5,609 nt of DNA from Holophagaceae bacterium (lineage in GTDB: Bacteria > Acidobacteriota > Holophagae > Holophagales > Holophagaceae): positions 1 through 5,609 of the forward strand of contig DPRT01000139.1 of assembly GCA_003538615.1 (NCBI GenBank), written 5' to 3'. The number at the start of each line of letters is the position of its first letter. The first letter of the stretch is position 1. This document shows positions 1 to 5,570 of this stretch, one piece after another. The position numbers and the translations under genes were made by a program. The notes under the pieces were generated by a model. The model worked only from the letters and a program-made list of their open reading frames with translations, was not told the origin of the DNA and searched no databases.

Positions 1-679
1 GGTAGAACACCTTGGTGATCTGGTTCTCCCGCTTGATGTGGACGGCCCACTCGCGCGGCGTGGCGTCGTAGGCCTCCAGCTCCGGCGTGTCGATCATCGC
101 GGGGTCGAAGATGGCGTTGGGCCCCAGCTGGTTGCGATCGGGGATGGTGACTTCGCTGAAGCTCTCGATGAGCAGGTAGCGCTGCGGGGTCGGATCAGGC
201 CGGAAACGGTACGTGGTGCCCCGCGGAATCACCAGGTAGTCGCCGGTGGCGTAGTGGAGCACGCCGAAGGTGGTCTCCAGCTTCCCGCCGCCGGCATGGA
301 CGTAGTAGACGTCGTCGCCATCGGCATTGCGGTAGAAGAAGTCCATGGCCCCGGGCGCCACCCAGTGCAGGGCCACGTCCGCGTTGTGCAGGATGCAGAT
401 GGGCGCGAAAGCGGGTTCGGTGGAACCGAACAGAGAGGCCTTCACCTTGGCGTCCGGCGAATCCGCCAGGCCATTCAGGTCGTAGCTGTGGGGCCGCAGG
501 GGACCTTCGATGCGCGTCCAGTCCGTGACCGGATGCAGGCGGTAGAGATGCGTGGTGCGGCCGAAGAAGCCGCTGCGCGCATGCTCCTCCTCGAAGGTGC
601 CCGCGGGCAGGTCCACATGCGCCTGCCGGGCGTGCAGGCCTTTGCGCAGGGGGAAGAGCGGGGTTTCCTTCTTGGACAT
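1..679 (-). CDS. hmgA: Homogentisate 1,2-dioxygenase family protein, 3' end outside the window
   Basis: Translating the minus strand from the ATG at 677-679 gives 226 uninterrupted residues that run off the left edge, so the C-terminal part is missing. It begins MSKKETPLFPLRKGLHARQ. Family-like stretches follow: EEHARSGFFG (res 31-40), the core YRNADGDDVYYVHAGGG (116-132), then LETTFGVLHYATGDYLVIPRG (within 134-154), a cupin-like strand pattern typical of homogentisate dioxygenase, and IESFSEVTIPDRNQLGP (171-187). Known family role: the cytoplasmic Fe(II) enzyme opens the ring of homogentisate with O2 to give maleylacetoacetate in tyrosine and phenylalanine breakdown. The iron-binding His/Glu residues lie in the missing C-terminal half, so the active site cannot be checked. 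The start is supported by CCGAGG (complement of 685-690) five bases upstream. It is divergent from the corrinoid operon. Some bacterial relatives are annotated only as 'homogentisate 1,2-dioxygenase-like', so the exact substrate is less sure than the family. Confidence 0.88.
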   Translation of the reverse strand, partial: MSKKETPLFPLRKGLHARQAHVDLPAGTFEEEHARSGFFGRTTHLYRLHPVTDWTRIEGPLRPHSYDLNGLADSPDAKVKASLFGSTEPAFAPICILHNADVALHWVAPGAMDFFYRNADGDDVYYVHAGGGKLETTFGVLHYATGDYLVIPRGTTYRFRPDPTPQRYLLIESFSEVTIPDRNQLGPNAIFDPAMIDTPELEAYDATPREWAVHIKRENQITKVFY

Positions 680-702
680 GACAACCTCGGGGCGGCTTTC
701 CG

Positions 703-708
703 ATTATC
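703..708 (-). promoter_or_regulatory. Candidate -10 box for the homogentisate dioxygenase gene
   Basis: On the minus strand this reads GATAAT, five of six matches to the sigma-70 -10 consensus. It lies 23 bases upstream of the ATG, so the 5' leader would be short (roughly 15-20 bases) but still contain the CCGAGG ribosome-binding site. No good TTGACA-like -35 lies at 16-18 bases: the best in-place hexamer is AAACTG, which falls inside the palindrome at 713-732. A poor -35 overlapped by an inverted repeat suggests a regulated promoter. This is inference from sequence pattern only. Confidence 0.4.
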
Positions 709-712
709 GCGA

Positions 713-732
713 AAAACTGTGGCCACAGTTTT
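713..732. repeat. Perfect 20-bp palindrome, probable operator
   Basis: AAAACTGTGGCCACAGTTTT is its own exact reverse complement, with no spacer. It lies in the divergent intergenic region, 33 bases upstream of the dioxygenase start codon and immediately behind the candidate -10 at 703-708. Its A/T-rich ends stand out against the GC-rich surroundings. A perfect two-fold symmetric site here is what a dimeric repressor or activator would bind. I do not recognise the regulator family; the core TGTGGCCACA only loosely resembles a CRP-type site, which has a longer spacer. A terminator is unlikely, because no gene ends here and both flanking genes read away from the site. It could control the dioxygenase alone or both divergent units. 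Confidence 0.6.
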
Positions 733-884
733 CATCCATTCTAGGCACTCTCAGGTCCTCCAATCATTCCATGCCCCCCCCGGAGGCCATGCGGCTATTC
801 ACTGAACCCGGATCCTGGCCGATAGGATCCTCGTAGAAACAGGCCCCACTCAGCCCCCAACCGGATCTGCCGCATGCCCCCTTC

Positions 885-892
885 GGGAGGAG
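885..892 (+). promoter_or_regulatory. Ribosome binding site that decides the start of the corrinoid protein
   Basis: GGGAGGAG lies two bases before the ATG at 895 (four bases from GGGAGG to the ATG). The frame also has an earlier ATG at 874, but that start has no purine-rich stretch in front of it, and its extra seven residues (MPPSGGV) are encoded by the Shine-Dalgarno itself. The start at 895 is therefore preferred. Confidence 0.7.
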
Positions 893-894
893 TC

Positions 895-1584
895 ATGGAT
901 CGCGATTTTTCGCAGGAACTCCTGGATGCCATCCAGAGGGCGGACCGCGCGGGTGCCAATGCCGTGATCGATGCGTGGGCCGCAGGCCACTCCTTCCCCC
1001 GGGTGGTGCCCGACCTGCTCTCCCCGACCCTCGAGACCTTCGGCCGCCTCTGGGCCCACGGCACCCAGGGCGCCTCCCTGGCCGTGGGCTACGTGGCCGC
1101 CAAGATCGCCGAGGACGTCCTGTCGCGCCTGCTCCTGGAAGCCGCCGCCGGGGGCGGGCCCCCGCAGCCCGCCAAGGGTCCCGTGCTCATGGGCAACGTC
1201 GAGGATGATTTCCATCCCCTGGGGCGGAAGATGGTCGCGGCCTTCCTCCGGGCCGATGGATGGGAGGTGCATGACCTGGGCGTGGACATCAGCCCGGCCC
1301 AGTTCCTGGACAAGGCCGAGGAGACCGGCGCCAGGGTCATCGGCGCCTCGGCCATGATGTACTCCACCGCGAAGAACGTGGCCAGGCTCCGGGAGGAGAT
1401 CGACCGGCGCGGCATGACCGGCCGCATCCAGCTGGCCGTGGGCGGGGCCGTGTTCAAGCTGAGGCCCGAGCTGGTGGAGGCCTTCGGCGGCGACGGCACC
1501 GCCGCCAGCGCGGTGGAGGCCTCCGCCCTCTTCGAGCGGCTGTGGCAGCGGGCCTGCACCGCCGCCGGGGAGCCGCGGCCATGA
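895..1584 (+). CDS. Corrinoid (cobalamin)-binding methyl-carrier protein, MtaC/MtbC/MetH-module type
   Basis: This 229-residue soluble protein is built like the corrinoid shuttle subunits of methyltransferase systems. A helical cap (about res 5-90) contains LETFGRLWAHG; a short Gly/Pro linker (85-95) follows; then a Rossmann-type B12 domain (about 96-215). The cobalt-ligand signature DxHxxG is intact as DFHPLG (105-110), with His107 the expected lower axial ligand. DLG (127-129), GASAMM (150-155) and the nucleotide-tail loop VGGA (182-185) follow in the right order and spacing, which indicates base-off/His-on binding. In known systems such a protein accepts a methyl group from a substrate:corrinoid methyltransferase and hands it to a second one. 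The cap has W53, but the Glu-His pair expected ten to eleven residues later in CarH-type photoreceptors is Ala63-Val64, arguing against a light sensor. The stop codon overlaps the next start (ATGA, 1581-1584), so it is translationally coupled to the UroD-like gene, its likely partner. The substrate is unknown. Confidence 0.9.
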   Translation: MDRDFSQELLDAIQRADRAGANAVIDAWAAGHSFPRVVPDLLSPTLETFGRLWAHGTQGASLAVGYVAAKIAEDVLSRLLLEAAAGGGPPQPAKGPVLMGNVEDDFHPLGRKMVAAFLRADGWEVHDLGVDISPAQFLDKAEETGARVIGASAMMYSTAKNVARLREEIDRRGMTGRIQLAVGGAVFKLRPELVEAFGGDGTAASAVEASALFERLWQRACTAAGEPRP

Positions 1585-2606
1585 ACAGCCTCGAGCGCGT
1601 TCTCGCCGCCCTCCAGAACCGGCCCGCGGACCGGCCGGCCTTCCTGCTCAACGCGGGACTCTACGGATCACGCCTCACCGGGGCCTCCCTCAAGGACCAC
1701 TACACCGATCCCGCGGTCTACGCCGAAGGCCAGATGGCCATCCGCGAGACGTTCAGCCCCGACCTCCTGGTCAGCCCCTTCGCGCTGGCCGGGCTGGGGG
1801 CGGCCTTCGGCAGCCGCATGAGCACGCCTCACCGCCAGCCTCCCAACGTGGCGGCCTTCGCGGCGCCCTCCGCCGAGGCGGCCCTCCAGCTCCCCCTGCC
1901 GGATGTGGACAGTCATCCGCAGATCCTCTACCTCCGGGAGAGCATCCGCATCCTGGCGAAAACCTACGCCGGGCAGGCCCCGGTCATCGGCCTGCTCGCC
2001 AGCCCGGTGGACCTCCCCCCCCTCATCATCGGGCTGGAGGCCTGGCTCGACGCCCTGCTCTTCCAGCCGGATACGGCCCGGGCCCTGCTCCACCGGCTCA
2101 GCCCCTTCTTCGTGGACCTCGGCAAGGCCATGCTCAGCGATGGCGCCACCGCCCTCGCCCTCACCGCCAACCTGGCGAACCGCTTCATGGTGCCCGCGCC
2201 GGTGGTGGAGGGCCTGGGCCTGCCCTCCCTGGCGCAGGCGCTGGGGGAGATCCCCGGCCCCGTCATCCTGCATCACGGCGGCTGCCCCCTGCTGGCCCAC
2301 CTGGCGGATTTCATGGGCCTCCCCAACACGGTGGGCTACGTGGTGGATGCCGGGGAGGAGCTCGCCGCGGCCCGGGCCCTGCTCGGCCCCGGCCCCCTGC
2401 TCCTGGGCAACCTGGGCGGCCCCACCCTGGCGGGCCTGCGCCCGGAGGAGGTCAGCGCCCTCTGCGACCAGGCCCTGGCCCAGCGCACCACGGACCCCCA
2501 GTTCATCCTCGCCACCTCCGGAGCCGACATCCCACTGGACACCCCTCCCGCCTGCCTCCAGGCCATCACCGACGCCGTCTGCCGCGCGGGAGGCGCTCGA
2601 TCATGA
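1581..2606 (+). CDS. Uroporphyrinogen decarboxylase/MtaA-family corrinoid methyltransferase-like protein
   Basis: The 341-residue product has the opening MNSLERVLAALQNRPADRP typical of the MtaA/CmuA branch of the UroD fold, then AAFGSRMSTP (74-83), an LPLPD turn (104-108) and PVIGLLASPVDLPPLIIGLEAW (within 134-155). It ends with a TIM-barrel strand leading to LHHGGC (230-235). True MtaA/MtbA enzymes use His-x-Cys plus a later Cys to bind zinc and activate a thiol acceptor. Here the His (231) is kept, but the position two residues on is Gly233, a Cys appears at 235, and the late Cys region reads TSGADIPLDTP (312-322) without Cys. Acceptor or metal site may therefore differ from coenzyme M enzymes. 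Haem synthesis is unlikely given the B12 partner upstream. The start at 1581 (GGGGAG at 1567-1572, spacing 8, ATGA overlap) is preferred over an in-frame ATG at 1542 that would lie deep inside the previous gene. The stop overlaps the next start (ATGA, 2603-2606). Substrate is unknown; methoxylated aromatics or methylamines are possible by analogy only. Confidence 0.85.
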   Translation: MNSLERVLAALQNRPADRPAFLLNAGLYGSRLTGASLKDHYTDPAVYAEGQMAIRETFSPDLLVSPFALAGLGAAFGSRMSTPHRQPPNVAAFAAPSAEAALQLPLPDVDSHPQILYLRESIRILAKTYAGQAPVIGLLASPVDLPPLIIGLEAWLDALLFQPDTARALLHRLSPFFVDLGKAMLSDGATALALTANLANRFMVPAPVVEGLGLPSLAQALGEIPGPVILHHGGCPLLAHLADFMGLPNTVGYVVDAGEELAAARALLGPGPLLLGNLGGPTLAGLRPEEVSALCDQALAQRTTDPQFILATSGADIPLDTPPACLQAITDAVCRAGGARS

Positions 2607-3214
2607 GCCCGGATCTCCGCCCGAACCTCTGCATCGCCTGCTCCATCTTCAAGAAGGAGATCGAGGCCCTGCAGGCCGGAGGAGGCCTGGATCTGCCGGT
2701 CGGCTACCTCAACTCCATGCTCCACATGGTCCCCGACAAGCTGGAGCTGCGCCTCCGGGAGTCCCTGGGCGCGGCCCGCTCTGCGGCCCCGGACCAGGCC
2801 ATCGTGCTCGCGTTCGGCGACTGCTGCAGCCACATGGAGGACCTCGACTCCGGGCCGGGAACCGCCAGGACCGAGGGCATCAACTGCTGCGAGATCATCC
2901 TGGGCCGCGACACCTACCGGAAGCTCCGGCGGGAGGGTGCCTTCTTCCTCATGCCCGAATGGGCGCTCAGCTGGAAGCAGATCTTCGTGGGCCAGCTGGG
3001 CCTGGCGGGGCCCTGCGCGAAGGCCTTCATGCAGGAAATGCACACCCGGCTGATCTACCTCGACACGGGCATCCTGCCGGTGCCCCATGCAGAGCTTGCG
3101 GAGGCCAGCGAATTCATGGGCCTTCCGGTGGAAGTCCTGCCCGTCTCCCTCGATCCCCTGCTCGCCAGCCTGAAGCAGGCCGCCGCATCCGCGAGGCACC
3201 ATGGCCGAGACTGA
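2603..3214 (+). CDS. DUF1638-type cysteine-rich protein in a corrinoid methyltransferase operon
   Basis: This 203-residue soluble protein has the landmarks I associate with the DUF1638 family: an early IACSIFKKEIEAL (11-23), YLNSMLHMVPDKL (35-47), a hydrophobic strand ending in FGDCCSHM (71-78), NCCEIILG (94-101) and FFLMPEWALSW (114-124). Seven cysteines are present, two pairs adjacent (C74-C75, C95-C96), together with C10, C13 and C138. Conserved Cys positions after each strand plus His41 suggest a metal or cofactor site, which is inference. The biochemical role of the family is not known to me; members are found beside corrinoid methyltransferase genes in anaerobes. The start has a good GGGAGG (2588-2593, spacing 9) and overlaps the UroD-like stop by ATGA. 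Its 3' end overlaps the kinase gene by 14 bases. By context it may be an accessory, substrate-binding or maturation partner of the methyl-transfer proteins. Confidence 0.7.
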   Translation: MSPDLRPNLCIACSIFKKEIEALQAGGGLDLPVGYLNSMLHMVPDKLELRLRESLGAARSAAPDQAIVLAFGDCCSHMEDLDSGPGTARTEGINCCEIILGRDTYRKLRREGAFFLMPEWALSWKQIFVGQLGLAGPCAKAFMQEMHTRLIYLDTGILPVPHAELAEASEFMGLPVEVLPVSLDPLLASLKQAAASARHHGRD

Positions 3215-5570
3215 TCCCACCCGTCCGCCCGACGGCGCGGCCGTGCAGTTCATGATCCTGGATTTCCTCGAGGAGATCCTGAAGTTCTCCGAAAGCCCCG
3301 GGGAGATGGGGCAGTTCCTCACCCGGCAGCTGCGCGAAGTCATGGGGGCCCGGGTCGTCCTGCTGCTCCAGCACCATCTGGACCAGGCACCCGGATCCGC
3401 CCGGATCGTGGCCCTGGAGCCCGAGCGGGCCCGCAGCCCCCGCCTCCTCGCCAGCCTGGAAGAGCTGGCCAGGCTCCACCCGGACCTCCAGGAGGCCGCC
3501 CTCTTCCTGCGCTCGTCCTCGGCCCCCGCGGTGGCCGCGCTCCTGGAAAGCCTGGCCCTGGATTCCCTGAGCATGACCCCCCTGCGCGTGGGCGGGCCGC
3601 GGGTGGGCACCCTCTTCGCGCTCGACCACCTGGACCTCCACCGCACCGATGACATCGTCCGCCTCCTGAGCGTGCTGTCGCCGGTCTTCGCCCTCATCCT
3701 GCGGAACACCGTCCACTTCGAATCCCAGGAGGCGAAGGTCCTCGCCCAGGCCGAGGAACACCAGGCCCTGCTCCGCACGACCCTGGACGGATTCCTCGTG
3801 GTGGCCAGCGACGGGCGGATCCTCGACGCCAACGAGACCTACCTGCGGATGTCCGGGTATGCCCTGGATGAGATCCGCGCCCTGCATGTCGGGGACCTGG
3901 ACGCGATCGAGTCCCGCGAGGAGACCCATCTCCGCACCAGCCGGGTGGTCCACGATGGCTCGGAGCGCTTCACCTCCATGCACCGGCGGAAGGACGGGTC
4001 CACCTATCCGGTGGAGGTCTCCACCACCTACGTGCCGGGCCAGAACCTGCTCATCGGCTTCGTCCGCGATCTCACCGACCAGGTGGCGGCCGAAGCCGCC
4101 CTGCGGGACAGCGAAGCCCAGCACCGGGAGCTGGTGGAAATCCTGGGCGAGGGGGTGTCCATCGCCGATGCGGATGACACCTTCATCCTCGCGAACCCCG
4201 AAGCCGAGCGGATCTTCGGCGTCGGGCGCGGCCAGCTGGTGGGCATGAACCTCCAGACCTTCCTGGACGAGGCCGACTGGCACCAGGTGAGGGCCTACAC
4301 GGTGCGGCGCCAGCAGGGGAACGTGGATTCCTACCAGCTCAGGATCCGGCGGCCCGATGGCGCCGCGCGCACCCTCCAGATCACCGTGACCCCCCGGTAC
4401 CACGCTTCGGGCCAGTTCACCGGGAGCCTGGGCGTCTTCCGGGATGTCACCGACGAGCTCAAGACCCAGGAGGCCCTCCGCCTGGCCCAGAAGATGGAAA
4501 GCCTCGGCAACCTGTCCGGCGGGCTGGCCCATGACATGAACAACGTGCTGGCGGCGATCCTCGGGCTCGCCACCACCCACCTGGACCTCCAGCCCGAGGG
4601 CTCCAGCCTCCACAGCGCCCTCCAGACCATCACCAAGGCCTGCCTGAGGGGGCGGAACATGGTGAAGAGCCTCCTGGACTTCTCCCGCAAGGACATGGCC
4701 GGGCAGCGCCCCATCGATCTGGCCACCCTCATCCAGGACGAGGCCCGCCTCCTGGAGCGGACCATTCCCGCGAACATCCAGATCCGGCTGGACCTCGCCC
4801 CCGGGGAGGGCAGGATCCTGGGCGACCCGGACGCCCTCAGCCTCACGCTCATGAACCTCTGCGTGAACGCCATCCATGCCATGCCGGAAGGGGGATGCCT
4901 CACCCTGGGCGCCCGGCTCGACGTCGCCACGGGCCGGACCGTCCTGACGGTCTCGGACACGGGGACCGGCATGAGCCGGGAGGTGCTCGACCACGCGCTC
5001 GAGCCCTTCTTCACCACCAAGCCCCAGGGCAAGGGCACCGGCCTGGGGCTCTCCCTGGCCTACAGCACGGTCAAGGCCCACCAGGGCGAGCTGGAGATCC
5101 ACAGCCAGCTGGGCCGGGGCACCACCGTCGAGCTGCGCTTCCCCACGGCGGAAGCGGAATCCGGGGCGGCCAACCCCGCTGCGCCCGAACCGGGCCCGGC
5201 CACCGCCGCCCTCGACGTCCTGCTGGTGGATGATGACGAGCTCATCCATACCGCCGTGGCGGCGCAACTGGAGGCCATGGGGCACCGCCCCAGGGTGGCG
5301 GTCTGCGGCGAGGACGCCGTGGACCTGCTGGAGCAGGGCTTCCGCCCCGCCGTGGTGATCCTCGATCTGAACATGCCCGGATGGGGAGGCGCCCAGACCC
5401 TGCCCAAGCTGAGGGCCGCCTTGCCCGAGGTTCCCATCTTCCTGTCCACCGGGCGGGCCGATCAGCGGGCCCTGGACCTGGCCCACGCCCATCCCGGCGT
5501 GACCATCCTGGCCAAGCCCTTCAGCTTCCGGGAGCTCCAGGCGGCCTTCGCCGCCATCCTGCCCGCCTGA
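3201..5570 (+). CDS. Soluble hybrid sensor histidine kinase, GAF-PAS-PAS-HisKA-HATPase-REC
   Basis: The 789-residue protein has no transmembrane segment or signal peptide, so it should sense a cytoplasmic cue. Domains in order: GAF-like (about 15-175), PAS 1 (about 186-294; DGRILDANETYLRMSGY), PAS 2 (about 306-420), HisKA with H444 in GLAHDMNN, and the HATPase domain (about 530-648). The latter has N-box N552/N556, G1 DTGTG (586-590), F-box EPFFTTK (601-607) and G2 GKGTGLGL (610-617). An Ala/Pro/Glu-rich linker (about 650-669) leads to a receiver (671-789). The receiver is complete: acidic pocket D677/D678, phospho-acceptor D722 in LDLNMPG, T750 and K772. All residues needed for autophosphorylation and phosphotransfer appear present. 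No DNA-binding output domain follows, so the receiver must act as a phosphate sink, an autoregulator or a phosphorelay donor to an unseen partner. The start at 3201 has a modest GAGG (3193-3196) and overlaps the DUF1638 gene by 14 bases, indicating coupled translation. Context suggests it monitors the substrate or state of the upstream corrinoid system; the ligand is unknown. Confidence 0.93.
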   Translation: MAETDPTRPPDGAAVQFMILDFLEEILKFSESPGEMGQFLTRQLREVMGARVVLLLQHHLDQAPGSARIVALEPERARSPRLLASLEELARLHPDLQEAALFLRSSSAPAVAALLESLALDSLSMTPLRVGGPRVGTLFALDHLDLHRTDDIVRLLSVLSPVFALILRNTVHFESQEAKVLAQAEEHQALLRTTLDGFLVVASDGRILDANETYLRMSGYALDEIRALHVGDLDAIESREETHLRTSRVVHDGSERFTSMHRRKDGSTYPVEVSTTYVPGQNLLIGFVRDLTDQVAAEAALRDSEAQHRELVEILGEGVSIADADDTFILANPEAERIFGVGRGQLVGMNLQTFLDEADWHQVRAYTVRRQQGNVDSYQLRIRRPDGAARTLQITVTPRYHASGQFTGSLGVFRDVTDELKTQEALRLAQKMESLGNLSGGLAHDMNNVLAAILGLATTHLDLQPEGSSLHSALQTITKACLRGRNMVKSLLDFSRKDMAGQRPIDLATLIQDEARLLERTIPANIQIRLDLAPGEGRILGDPDALSLTLMNLCVNAIHAMPEGGCLTLGARLDVATGRTVLTVSDTGTGMSREVLDHALEPFFTTKPQGKGTGLGLSLAYSTVKAHQGELEIHSQLGRGTTVELRFPTAEAESGAANPAAPEPGPATAALDVLLVDDDELIHTAVAAQLEAMGHRPRVAVCGEDAVDLLEQGFRPAVVILDLNMPGWGGAQTLPKLRAALPEVPIFLSTGRADQRALDLAHAHPGVTILAKPFSFRELQAAFAAILPA

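Larger units (their letters stand above)
680..894. other. Divergent intergenic region between the dioxygenase gene and the corrinoid operon
   Basis: These 215 bases separate two divergent start codons and should hold both promoters. The left half contains the candidate -10 and palindrome listed separately. The right half contains a run of eight C (774-781) and the heptamer GGATCCT twice, at 810-816 and 825-831, exactly 15 bases apart. For the plus-strand operon I see only weak promoter candidates, for example TTCACT (798-803) with TAGGAT (823-828) at a 19-base spacing, and would not call one. No sigma-54 GG...GC pattern is evident, and no cobalamin riboswitch or RNA gene is recognisable. A reading frame passes through part of the region but has no coding character. 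Confidence 0.6.

Noticed and set aside
713..732. Palindrome read as an intrinsic terminator
   Set aside because: Although it has a T run on each strand, no gene ends nearby; both neighbouring genes begin here and read away from it.
38..805. 255-residue plus-strand open frame opposite the homogentisate dioxygenase gene
   Set aside because: The minus strand here encodes a clear dioxygenase family sequence; the plus-strand product shows no domain and runs through the intergenic palindrome.
771..836. Possible small leader peptide of 21 codons upstream of the corrinoid gene
   Set aside because: It starts next to a run of C, has no ribosome binding site, and is just the tail of a longer non-coding open frame.
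680..894. Cobalamin riboswitch ahead of the corrinoid operon
   Set aside because: The leader is too short for a full riboswitch plus promoter and I see no B12-box-like conserved core.
1542..1580. Upstream ATG adding 13 residues to the UroD-like protein
   Set aside because: It lies within the corrinoid protein gene, gives MAAGLHRRRGAAA, which does not resemble the family N-terminus, and the ATG at 1581 has a better ribosome site and the ATGA coupling.
1903..3255. 450-residue plus-strand frame overlapping the UroD-like and DUF1638 genes in another frame
   Set aside because: Composition is dominated by Pro, Ser, Trp and Arg with no family pattern; the overlapping frames have coherent domains and proper starts.
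2336..3832. 498-residue minus-strand open frame across the UroD-like, DUF1638 and kinase genes
   Set aside because: It crosses three well-supported plus-strand genes and has Arg/Ser-rich low-complexity composition typical of a shadow frame.
3114..5492. Very long open frame (792 residues) on the minus strand opposite the histidine kinase
   Set aside because: It is antisense to a kinase with all motifs intact, its translation is rich in Gly, His, Gln, Val and Pro with no recognisable domain, and such open antisense frames are expected opposite GC-rich genes.
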